Positions 8,579 through 16,519 of a DNA stretch of 64,000 nucleotides are shown here, piece after piece. The notes beneath the pieces are model-generated. The model saw only the letters and a list, made by a program, of their open reading frames with translations, searched no databases and had not been told where the DNA came from. Source of the DNA: Sphingomonadales bacterium (lineage in GTDB: Bacteria; Pseudomonadota; Alphaproteobacteria; Sphingomonadales; Sphingomonadaceae); NCBI GenBank assembly GCA_016721875.1, contig JADKHG010000003.1, forward strand, positions 248,001 through 312,000, given 5' to 3'. The first letter of the stretch is position 1, and each line of letters opens with the position of its first letter. Made by a program: the position numbers and the translations under genes.

Positions 8579-8770
8579 TGCATTTGCCACTTCGCCCACG
8601 GACAAGCAAGCCGGGTTTATGCGTCCCGCCATTTACAAATCTGAACGCCAGCCAACAACGATGTTCACCCGCAATTCAACCGCAACAGTCCAATTTTGCG
8701 ACACGATAGGCCGTGGCTATGATTCGACGAACCGAGGGCGGCTCGTTATGGTTCCGGCAAAAGGGGTGGA

Positions 8771-9598
8771 ATGATGATCAAGATCGGCAAAGGACTGGCA
8801 ACGAAGCTGGCGCTGCTTGGTGCAGCGACAATTGGGCTTTCGGGCTGCTATTACGACATGGGAATGGGCTATTATGACAATGGCTATGCCAGTTATGACT
8901 GCGACCCCTATAGCCCGTTCGATCGCTATTATGACTGCGACTATGGCTATGGCTTTTCCAATATAGGCTATGGCGGTGGCTGGTACGACAGTTACTGGTA
9001 CCCGGGCTATGGCATGTTCATATTCGACAGCTATGGCCGTCGCCACAATATGCGCGACCATGATCGCCGCTATTGGGGCGAACGCCGCCACAACTGGTAC
9101 CGCGACAACCGTGGCCATCAGGGCGGCGGAAATGGCTGGAGCGGCGGACACAATGGCGGAGGCGGTCATGGCAGCTATGATCACCCTGGACGTCGCGATG
9201 ATGACCGTAACGGTCGTCGCCGCAGCGACAACGGAAGTGCCGCTGCTCCAAATTATAGCAATGGCACACCGCCTGCAGCCGGTAGCGGCTGGCAGGGACG
9301 AAGCCGTGGTGACGGACGTGGCGAAGGTCGCGGAAGCGGTCGTCGCAACTGGCAGCCCAATAACAATGCAGGGGCAAATGCCGCTCCGGTGGTGACCCCA
9401 CAAGCACAGCCCGGTGCGTCGCCACGCGGCGGCGGTCGGGGTGACGGTCTGCGCGGACAGCCGCGTGGTGGTGGTAACTACACGCCGCCACCTCAGCAGC
9501 CACAACGTCAGGCAGCACCGGCTCCAGCGCCTGCTCCCGCGCGGCAAACCGGTGATCGCGGTCAGCGGACCGGCGGCGGGCATATGCGCGAAAATTAA
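8771..9598 (+). CDS. Tyr/Gly-rich then Arg/Gly-rich predicted lipoprotein
   Basis: This ~275-residue protein has a short signal peptide with lipobox LSGC (Cys26 from the first ATG). The mature N-terminal third is dense in Tyr, Gly and Asp (YYDMGMGYYDNGY). It then turns into an Arg/His/Gly-rich segment and ends in a Pro/Ala/Gln-rich low-complexity tail. It looks like an outer-membrane or surface lipoprotein that is largely disordered. No catalytic motif is visible and no family is recognised. The antisense strand is also open over much of this length, but the plus-strand frame has the signal peptide, a ribosome-binding-like GGGTGGA and a hairpin just after its stop. Confidence 0.7.
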   Translation: MMIKIGKGLATKLALLGAATIGLSGCYYDMGMGYYDNGYASYDCDPYSPFDRYYDCDYGYGFSNIGYGGGWYDSYWYPGYGMFIFDSYGRRHNMRDHDRRYWGERRHNWYRDNRGHQGGGNGWSGGHNGGGGHGSYDHPGRRDDDRNGRRRSDNGSAAAPNYSNGTPPAAGSGWQGRSRGDGRGEGRGSGRRNWQPNNNAGANAAPVVTPQAQPGASPRGGGRGDGLRGQPRGGGNYTPPPQQPQRQAAPAPAPAPARQTGDRGQRTGGGHMREN

Positions 9599-9606
9599 GC
9601 AAAAAA

Positions 9607-9642
9607 TGACGGTCGTGCCGGGGGGCATTGGCACGACCGTCA
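9607..9642. terminator. Strong hairpin between two convergent genes
   Basis: TGACGGTCGTGCC pairs with GGCACGACCGTCA in a 13-bp stem with a 10-base loop. On the minus strand the hairpin is followed by TTTTTT, so it is a good terminator for the gene at 9749-9994. It also lies 9 bases after the plus-strand lipoprotein stop and may work in both directions. Confidence 0.75.
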
Positions 9643-9748
9643 GAGCGTTGGAACAGTCGGGCAGCGGGGTGGTGTGCTGCCCAGAGAGTTGGACCAGACT
9701 GTACCTTCGCAATTCTCCTATGCCCGCTTGGCTGCGGGCCATTTCAAT

Positions 9749-9994
9749 TCAGAAACCGCTTTCTCTGGCAGGATGCTGCCCGCCCATCACGCGCGCTTCG
9801 ATCGCTTCGTCGGCAAGCCGCGTCATTTCCAACAGCCGGTCATATTTGGCCTGACGCTTTGCGCCGGGCGTCATGCTCGATACTGCTGCGATTGCCCTAC
9901 GCGGATCACGATCGGCCAATCCGATGACCAGTGCCAGAAAGACGGCAGCAAATCCCAAGGATGAAAATGCGATCAACATCGTGTCCGGTGTCAT
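9749..9994 (-). CDS. Small single-pass membrane protein of unknown function
   Basis: This 81-residue protein has one N-terminal transmembrane helix (about residues 6-26, LIAFSSLGFAAVFLALVIGL) and a charged cytoplasmic tail with a predicted helix (RQAKYDRLLEMTRLADEAIEA). GGAGGGA lies just upstream of the ATG, which supports a real gene. A terminator hairpin follows. No family is recognised. Confidence 0.6.
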   Translation of the reverse strand: MTPDTMLIAFSSLGFAAVFLALVIGLADRDPRRAIAAVSSMTPGAKRQAKYDRLLEMTRLADEAIEARVMGGQHPARESGF

Positions 9995-10143
9995 ATGTCC
10001 CTCCAGCGCTTATGGCTTACCGTATCTGGTGAGCCATTTCTCGCCGGATCAGGTTAATATGATCTCCCGACACGCTGTTAATTTGCGGTTAGTGACGAAT
10101 ATTCCAGCGGCACTGCAAATGCCGCTGGAAGTCGGGGATTTGC

Positions 10144-11883
10144 TTACTCTGCTGCGATCGCCAGCGGTGCCTGTTGCGGACCCCGCAAAAGTTTACCCGG
10201 ATGAACGCCCAGATAGTCGCCATTGCGGAACGTCACCTGCCCTGACTTGATCGTGCAGACATAGCCATCGGCCTTTTGCAACAACCGCTTGCCGCCCGCA
10301 GGCAGATCAAAGGCCAGCCACGGCTTGCCAAGTTTCAGAGCGTCAAGATCGATGATGTTGATATCGGCCAAGTAGCCCGGCGCGATCAGCCCACGGTCGT
10401 CGAGACCATAAAGCAGGGCAGTGTCGCGGCACTGCCGCTTGACCGCATGTTCAAGACCAATCCGTTTGCGTTCACGGTCGCGCACCCAATGCTGCAGCAT
10501 GAAGGTGGGCGAAGCCGCATCGCAAATCGTTCCGCAATGCGCGCCGCCATCGGACAGCGAATTGACGGTATCGTCGGCCTCTTGCAAATCTTCCAGGAAA
10601 TTGAGGTTGCCGTCGCGGTAATTAAGGATCGGAAAATAAATGAAGCCCTTGCCCTCATCTTTCATCAGCAAGTCATAGGCATATTCCGCGCCAGTCACGC
10701 CTGCCGCCGCCGCGCGCGTGGCAATGGTGTCGGCTTGGGTGGGTTCGTAGTTGAAGTCCGGCCCCATTTCGAACTGGGCAAACCAGCCACCGGCAATGAC
10801 GCGGTACAGATCTGCCACATCGACATCGGGTATCACGGGAGGCTCGCTGACCATCCGCTGGCGGAAGGCGGAGTCTTTCAGGTGGGCGAGTTGCTGATCC
10901 CATGGCAAGCCGTCAATCTCTGCCCAGGCTGGTGCGAAGCGGAACGGATGCACTGTCCCCTGCCACGCCATAATGATGCCGTTGCCGCGCAGCGCGATCT
11001 GCGCGACGATGTTCGCGCCATTGTCATTCTGCGCCCGCATTTCGCTGATCTGTTCCTCCAGCGGCAATTCCTTGGCGATCGATTGCAGCGCGGCGAATGT
11101 CACCGGCAGGCCAGTTTCGCGACTGAGGTCACCCATCCACTGAAACTCATTCCATTCGCGTTTCAGGTCGGATGCCATTTCAAACACGCCATAGCCGACG
11201 CGGCCCATTGCCCGACCGAGCTCGATCAGTTCCTCTGCAGTTGCGCTGGTACCCGGTACCAATTCGCCATCTACCGATTTGTGTAGGATGGTGCGCGAGG
11301 TGGAAAAGCCGAGTGCTCCAGCGCGCACGCCTTCCTCGACGATTTTGGCCATCGCCGCGATATCCGCTTCGGTCGGGACGGCACCCGGCTGTTCGCGATC
11401 TTCGAGCACATAGGCGCGCACCGCGCCGTGGGGGACGTGCGTACCGATATCGACGGTGCGCGGCATCCGGTCGAGTGCGTCGAGATATTCGGGGAAGGTT
11501 TCCCAATCCCACTTCATCCCTTCGGCCAGCGCAGTGCCGGGAATATCCTCGACCCCTTCCATCAGGCTGATCAGCCATTCGTGCCGGTCGGGCTTGGCAG
11601 GGGCAAAACCGACACCGCAATTGCCCATGATCACCGTTGTCACACCGTGCCAGCTTGAGGGCGCCATTTCGGGGTCCCATGTCGCCTGGCCGTCATAATG
11701 GGTGTGAACATCGACCCAGCCGGGGGCGACGATCTTGCCTGTCGCATCGATCTCTTCGCGACCGGCCGGCAGGTTCTGCCCGACCGCGCTGATCAAACCG
11801 CCATCTAGGGCGACATCAGCGACAAAGCGCGGATTGCCCGTGCCATCGACAACGATTCCTCCGCGAATAACCAGATCGTGCAT
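10144..11883 (-). CDS. Amidohydrolase of the N-acyl-D-amino-acid deacylase family
   Basis: This 579-residue amidohydrolase-3 type protein has an N-terminal composite-barrel strand set (residues 1-50), the metal-binding VDVHTHYDG (H60, H62) and a GNCGVGFAP segment with the Cys found in this family. It also has GFSTSR and, near the end, the SDGGAHCG and GLDDRGLIAPGYLADI stretches that close the barrel. Family members hydrolyse N-acyl-D-amino acids or similar amides and use zinc. The natural substrate here is not determinable. It is the last gene of a minus-strand pair after the membrane methyltransferase. A 16-bp palindrome identical to the core of the P450 operator lies about 40 bases upstream of its start. 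Confidence 0.9.
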   Translation of the reverse strand: MHDLVIRGGIVVDGTGNPRFVADVALDGGLISAVGQNLPAGREEIDATGKIVAPGWVDVHTHYDGQATWDPEMAPSSWHGVTTVIMGNCGVGFAPAKPDRHEWLISLMEGVEDIPGTALAEGMKWDWETFPEYLDALDRMPRTVDIGTHVPHGAVRAYVLEDREQPGAVPTEADIAAMAKIVEEGVRAGALGFSTSRTILHKSVDGELVPGTSATAEELIELGRAMGRVGYGVFEMASDLKREWNEFQWMGDLSRETGLPVTFAALQSIAKELPLEEQISEMRAQNDNGANIVAQIALRGNGIIMAWQGTVHPFRFAPAWAEIDGLPWDQQLAHLKDSAFRQRMVSEPPVIPDVDVADLYRVIAGGWFAQFEMGPDFNYEPTQADTIATRAAAAGVTGAEYAYDLLMKDEGKGFIYFPILNYRDGNLNFLEDLQEADDTVNSLSDGGAHCGTICDAASPTFMLQHWVRDRERKRIGLEHAVKRQCRDTALLYGLDDRGLIAPGYLADINIIDLDALKLGKPWLAFDLPAGGKRLLQKADGYVCTIKSGQVTFRNGDYLGVHPGKLLRGPQQAPLAIAAE

Positions 11884-11921
11884 AGCGATTCTCCTCAGCC
11901 TTTGCCGGGAAAACTATCACA

Positions 11922-11937
11922 TTAATCGCGCGATTAA
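11922..11937. promoter_or_regulatory. Second copy of the TTAATCGCGCGATTAA palindrome
   Basis: This 16-bp perfect palindrome lies between the methyltransferase stop (11942) and the deacylase start (11883). It is identical to the core of the site at 8559-8578. The two copies suggest that the P450 and the deacylase answer to one regulator, which is not obviously encoded beside either gene. Confidence 0.6.
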
Positions 11938-11941
11938 ACCC

Positions 11942-13297
11942 CTATTCGGCGGGGTGCGGTCCGTCGGTGGGGCGCAATCGTGCCCCGGCGGCCTTGCGCA
12001 GTCGCCCGAAGAAGCGCGGAACCAAAGCGTTGCGTTCCATCCATCCGGCATAGTCGGTATAGGCAGGGTCTGCGCCCAGATGCTTCTCCTCGGTCCGTGC
12101 GCGCCAATAATAGATGCCGCTGACCGCGACCATCATCACCGTGTTGCGCACTGCGTCGGTCCAGCTGTCGCTGGTGACAAGGAAGGGCATTGTCGCAAGC
12201 CACCAGAAGGCATTTTTGCTGAGATAGGCGGGGTGCTTGGTAAAGCGATATGGCCCGTTGGTGATGATGCCGCGATGCGTCAGATTGGAGAAGCGCAGGC
12301 CAAAGGCCACCGTCGCCCAGGCATAGATCGCGGTCAGCGTGACAAGGATCGCACCCCAGATCCACAACATCGCCGGTTGCCCCTGCAGCCAGAAATCCCA
12401 TTCAGCGGTGTGTACCTTATAATCGACCAGCCGCCCTTCATTGACGATGATGAAAGGCGGATAGCACATCAGTGCCGCGACCCAGCCCGCCAGATAAGGG
12501 TTTGCCGTGCGGATATGCGCGTCCAATGGCTTCATCGTCAGCATATAGCCGACGGTCGCAATCTGCACGTCAACGAGGAACATGACGGTGATCAGCGCAT
12601 TGGCAATGCCGACCGGGTTCGAGAACATCTGCCCGAAATCCATCCGCACAACCTCGCCAAAGCCGCCGGGAACAATCGATAGCATGAAGGCGAGGAAGAA
12701 GCCCTTCACCGCCCAAGCGCGCAGGTGATGGAAAATCTCGCTCACGTCCCAATCGCTGCGTCCAGCGACCCATGCGCCGAAATGCCAACTGCCATCGCGC
12801 GGATTGACCAGATAGCGGTCGAGCCAGACAATATAGGGAATCGAAAGCAGGATCAGCGGGATGATCGCGACGCCGAACAGCATCATCGAAAAATCATAGG
12901 GCGGTGCCCAATACCAACGGCCTAGAAAATAGACGAGCGCAATCAACGCCCAGGTAGCCCACAGCCCGGCAATCTTGACAATGCTGGTGTCGAGCACCTC
13001 CGACACCGGGCGTCTCAGCGACCAGTCGAGACCAGTCGAGGCACGGCGGTGAACTTTGTCGACGAAAACCGACCACAGCACCATCGGCAGCCCGCAGAAT
13101 AGCAAGGCTGCGACCGCCGAATAGGAACCATCGGCCAGTTGCGGCCAGCCGGGAAAGCCCAGCGCGTCCATAATCGGCCCGAAATGCCGCGCAATCAGCA
13201 CCGCGAGCGCCAGCCCGGCAAGCCCGCACAGGCCGACAGCGGCGCTGACAGCGGAAACGGGGTGCGGGTCCGTTTTTGGAGTAACAACGTCAGTCAC
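11942..13297 (-). CDS. Polytopic membrane protein with C-terminal isoprenylcysteine-methyltransferase-like domain
   Basis: This 451-residue protein has about nine or ten hydrophobic segments. The C-terminal part (about residues 325-430) carries ITNGPYRFTKHPAYLSKN and a later YYWRARTEEKHL segment. These match the SAM-binding signature of the ICMT/phospholipid methyltransferase superfamily of integral-membrane methyltransferases. The N-terminal ~300 residues are a membrane domain I do not recognise. It probably methylates a lipid or a membrane-associated small molecule. It lies immediately upstream of the deacylase on the same strand, but the palindrome between them suggests a separate promoter for the deacylase. 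Confidence 0.75.
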   Translation of the reverse strand: MTDVVTPKTDPHPVSAVSAAVGLCGLAGLALAVLIARHFGPIMDALGFPGWPQLADGSYSAVAALLFCGLPMVLWSVFVDKVHRRASTGLDWSLRRPVSEVLDTSIVKIAGLWATWALIALVYFLGRWYWAPPYDFSMMLFGVAIIPLILLSIPYIVWLDRYLVNPRDGSWHFGAWVAGRSDWDVSEIFHHLRAWAVKGFFLAFMLSIVPGGFGEVVRMDFGQMFSNPVGIANALITVMFLVDVQIATVGYMLTMKPLDAHIRTANPYLAGWVAALMCYPPFIIVNEGRLVDYKVHTAEWDFWLQGQPAMLWIWGAILVTLTAIYAWATVAFGLRFSNLTHRGIITNGPYRFTKHPAYLSKNAFWWLATMPFLVTSDSWTDAVRNTVMMVAVSGIYYWRARTEEKHLGADPAYTDYAGWMERNALVPRFFGRLRKAAGARLRPTDGPHPAE

Positions 13298-13359
13298 ACA
13301 CTGCGTTTTAGCGGAAATTGGTTAAAAAGCGATTGGCTTGACCGATTGCCAGCAATCCG

Positions 13360-15381
13360 CTAAAGAATAAAATCCCCAGCCGTCAGCGTGCCGCCAGCCT
13401 GACCTTGCAGGATGATCTCCATATCGGCCACACCATCGCCATTGACGTCAGCTTGCACCAGCAGGTCCGCGCCAGAATTCTGGTAGCGGATCTGGCCGAT
13501 ACCCGTATTGGCAAAGGCCGCTGTTCCAACGAAGTTGAACGCCTGATCGCCAGCGGTGACTGCATCGGCATCCATCAGCGCGAAGTTCAGCCGGTCGGTT
13601 CCGCTAAGAAAATCCGTAATCCGGTCCGCCGCCGCGCCAAGCCCGCTGTCGGTGGCGAAGACATAGCGGAACTGGTCCACTCCAATCCCGCCGGTCAATG
13701 TGTCAGATCCGCCAGCGCCATATATCTTGTCGTTGCCGTTCTCGCCATTGATCGTGTCAGCCAGATTGCCACCACGAATCTGGTCGTTGCTGTCGCCGCT
13801 GTTGATCGTGTTCGAACCGCGGGTGGAGCCCTTGATGATGTCGGTCGCGGTCGATCCGTTGATGTTGATTGTCACACTCGATCCCGCCACGAAGTTCAGC
13901 CCGCCGAGGTTTAGCGTCGGATCTGTAGCGCTCTTGCTGATGGTCAGCGATCCGGTGCCCATCAGCAGCAGGTTGCTGGGCATCGAGGACGTGAACTGTG
14001 CCAGGCTCATCGTCAGGTTCCCGCCCGTCGGCAGGTTGAGCTCCTCGATCCCGGTAATCGCACCGAGTGAGATCGAACCGAAGATAGTAATCCGGTCGTT
14101 GCCAGTTCCACCATCGGCCCAGGAGCCGCCGTTGTTTGAGCTAAATATCAACTCGTCATCGCCAAGCCCGCCGCGCAGGATATCGAACCCGCCATTTCCC
14201 CTAATCTTATCGTTGACTGCGGTACCGATCAGGAAATTGCTTGCTGAGTTTCCGCTGATCGCGACGGTGTCCGATGTCGTCCAGCTGTGGAATATCAGGG
14301 TGCTCAGATCGCAATTGCCGTCGGTGCTGAAAGAGGCGGAATCGACGAATCCGGTGCCGGTTATCTGGCCCGTTTGCGCAGCGCCATCGGCAAGCGTGGC
14401 ATCGAACCGCATTGCTCCTGTGGAGGTATAAATTGCGCCCCCGTTCAAATCCAGATTGGAAACAAATGTCGTGAAGCCGCCCGTATTAAGCCAAGCGCCG
14501 CTTTCGATCGTGTTCGTTCCTGCCCCAGCATAGCGGAACATATGAGTCCCGATAATCTGATTGCCGATCTCGAGAATACCGCCTGCGAGGCGAAAGCTGG
14601 TAGCCGTCGCGTTGTACTGAAAGCTGGCTGTATCAACAACGATCCGGCCGGTTTCGGTTGCACTGCCGAACGTTAAGGTGCCCCCGCCTGCGTGACTTAA
14701 TGTACCAGTCAGTGTAATGATCGCGCCAGTATTTGCCAACAGCCTGCCCGATCCGGGTGCTGTTGTCCCTGTGCTCACGGTGCCGACCCATTGATCTAGC
14801 GTGGATGTGAAGCGCAGTTGTAAAGCGGCATCGTTGGTCAGGCTGACAAATCCAGTACCCAGAGAAACATCGCGATCAACGATCACGCGCCCGCCCTCAA
14901 TCTGGGTTCCACCGGAATATGTATTGCTCCAGCCTCTCATGACGAGATCTCCCGATCCGCTTTTGGTCAGCTTGCCAGTGCCCGCAATCGGGCAAAGGAT
15001 GGAAATTGTCCCAGTGGATGCGGCGTTGAAAATGGTTTCATCATTCAACAGCAGGCGCAGTGCACCCTCGCTGGAAAAGGTTAGGGCGCCAGTCGAGTTG
15101 TGATTGACCGCTGCCGCCGATCCCGGCAACTGATCGAATGCCAGCCAGGAGTAGTTGGTTGCAGAGGTGCCGTTGCCGCGAAAGATCATTCCGGCGCTGG
15201 AGTTGTTGATATTCAGCCTGCCAATCGACATGGTGTTCGCGTTCGGCACAAATACAGTGAGTGCGGTAGTCTGATTAAAGAAATTGAAGTTGGCAATCGC
15301 ACCCTCTGCGTCGGGTATCCCGCCTGACCAGTTTGTCAGATCATCCCATAGTCCATCGCTTGGTCGTATCCATGACGGCAT
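13360..15381 (-). CDS. RTX-type secreted protein with autotransporter-like beta-repeat segment
   Basis: I start this ~673-residue protein at the ATG at 15381 (GGAGAG just upstream). There is no Sec signal. The N-terminal two thirds are beta-rich, with an autotransporter-associated repeat like NTYSGGTQIEGGRVIV (about residue 150). RTX nonapeptide-like repeats follow (GGFDILRGGLGDDEL, then GENGNDKIYGAGGSDTLTGG). The last ~110 residues match the serralysin/RTX type I secretion module and end DFIL, an acidic residue plus hydrophobics as in known T1SS signals. It would be exported by a type I system and fold on calcium outside the cell. PATR-type repeats usually belong to type V proteins, so the mix is unusual. 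Its function may be adhesive, but this is not shown. Confidence 0.85.
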   Translation of the reverse strand: MPSWIRPSDGLWDDLTNWSGGIPDAEGAIANFNFFNQTTALTVFVPNANTMSIGRLNINNSSAGMIFRGNGTSATNYSWLAFDQLPGSAAAVNHNSTGALTFSSEGALRLLLNDETIFNAASTGTISILCPIAGTGKLTKSGSGDLVMRGWSNTYSGGTQIEGGRVIVDRDVSLGTGFVSLTNDAALQLRFTSTLDQWVGTVSTGTTAPGSGRLLANTGAIITLTGTLSHAGGGTLTFGSATETGRIVVDTASFQYNATATSFRLAGGILEIGNQIIGTHMFRYAGAGTNTIESGAWLNTGGFTTFVSNLDLNGGAIYTSTGAMRFDATLADGAAQTGQITGTGFVDSASFSTDGNCDLSTLIFHSWTTSDTVAISGNSASNFLIGTAVNDKIRGNGGFDILRGGLGDDELIFSSNNGGSWADGGTGNDRITIFGSISLGAITGIEELNLPTGGNLTMSLAQFTSSMPSNLLLMGTGSLTISKSATDPTLNLGGLNFVAGSSVTININGSTATDIIKGSTRGSNTINSGDSNDQIRGGNLADTINGENGNDKIYGAGGSDTLTGGIGVDQFRYVFATDSGLGAAADRITDFLSGTDRLNFALMDADAVTAGDQAFNFVGTAAFANTGIGQIRYQNSGADLLVQADVNGDGVADMEIILQGQAGGTLTAGDFIL

Positions 15382-15457
15382 TGTGACTCTCCCGCTGTTG
15401 CAACCGGAGCGGGCTAAACCGGATGCGACCCGACGATATAGGAATAAATTGACAGTT

Positions 15458-16345
15458 TCAGTCGCCCGGCTTTGCGGCGTCGGGATCGTGCAATATCTGG
15501 TAAGGCTTGCCTGCTGCCGCAGCACGGGCGCGCGTTGTCGCGTTCAATATGGGACGGGACAAGGCAAAATAAGCCGACGGGCTCATCCCCAGAAAGTCCC
15601 GGAAATCACGCAGCATATGGCTTTGATCGACATAGTGCGGATCGATGAAATCACGCCATTCGCTATAGGGTCGGCTGTGCATTTCCCCCAGCATCCGCAT
15701 CCATCGTTGGCGGCGCAGCAGCAACTTGGGTGGATAGCCAAAGGCGCGCTTGCACATCCGCGCAAATTGACTGGGGCTTAGCCCAAGCGATTCGGCGATC
15801 TCGTCGATCTCCAGAATTTCGGGATCGTTGAGCATGGCGAACAGCCGGTCGATCAGATGCTGGTTGCGATCAGGCCTGGTCATAGCCAGCTGTTGGGTCA
15901 GCCAGCTTTCGGCCAGGCTGATCCTGTCGTCAAAGTCTGCGGCGTTGCGCAGATCGCTCTCGAACTTCTGATAAGCAGCAACGCCAACCATTTCGGAAAG
16001 GCAGACAATCCGGTCGGCATAGGGCTGGCAAGGATGCGTCCAAAGTCTGCTCCAACCGATGGGCAATATGCCAAGGCCAAAAACACGACCCAGGCCGGAA
16101 ACCCATGTCGGCCCCTTTGTGGGCCCGCGCAACACCATCTGGCTGGGACTGGGCACCAGACCTGAATCGGGATCGGGACCCAGGCTGAAAAAATTGTCGA
16201 TCCCGGTCTGGATATTCGCCCATTCCGGCGGAAGACAATCGAGCACAGGCTCATCGCCGGTGATATGCATTTCATAAAAAGTGGAGAAATAGGTCGCGAG
16301 CCCGGCGGAAGGCACCCTGAATTCTACCGTTACCCGACTGTCCAT
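15458..16345 (-). CDS. AraC-family transcriptional regulator
   Basis: The C-terminal ~100 residues hold two helix-turn-helix units: IAESLGLSPSQFARMCKRAF and, after a linker, YVDQSHMLRDFRDFLGMSPS. This is the AraC/XylS DNA-binding domain. The N-terminal ~180 residues are a sensor domain of the type that opens with VEFRVPS and PPEWANIQ. I place the start at 16345 because homologous proteins begin close to TVEFR, although the frame is open to 16426. It sits between two RTX genes on the same strand and may control them, which is inference from location. The sensed signal is unknown. Confidence 0.85.
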   Translation of the reverse strand: MDSRVTVEFRVPSAGLATYFSTFYEMHITGDEPVLDCLPPEWANIQTGIDNFFSLGPDPDSGLVPSPSQMVLRGPTKGPTWVSGLGRVFGLGILPIGWSRLWTHPCQPYADRIVCLSEMVGVAAYQKFESDLRNAADFDDRISLAESWLTQQLAMTRPDRNQHLIDRLFAMLNDPEILEIDEIAESLGLSPSQFARMCKRAFGYPPKLLLRRQRWMRMLGEMHSRPYSEWRDFIDPHYVDQSHMLRDFRDFLGMSPSAYFALSRPILNATTRARAAAAGKPYQILHDPDAAKPGD

Positions 16346-16519
16346 GGACACCTGATAGTCCACCCGGGAATGGCAAGCAAATGGTTCCCAAACGCAAGGC
16401 AGTACCGTTGGCAGAAGCCATATCACTTCAAAACGTCACAAATACGCCAAGGCCTTCGCTGTGGTGCGATAAATTCACTGCACGGCGTTGGCTGGGCGCA
16501 ACGTGCGGATCAAATTCTT

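Noticed and set aside
8717..9742. 341-residue minus-strand open frame opposite the Tyr/Gly-rich lipoprotein
   Set aside because: The plus-strand frame has a signal peptide, ribosome-binding sequence and terminator. The minus frame is a low-complexity Thr/Ala/Ile shadow.
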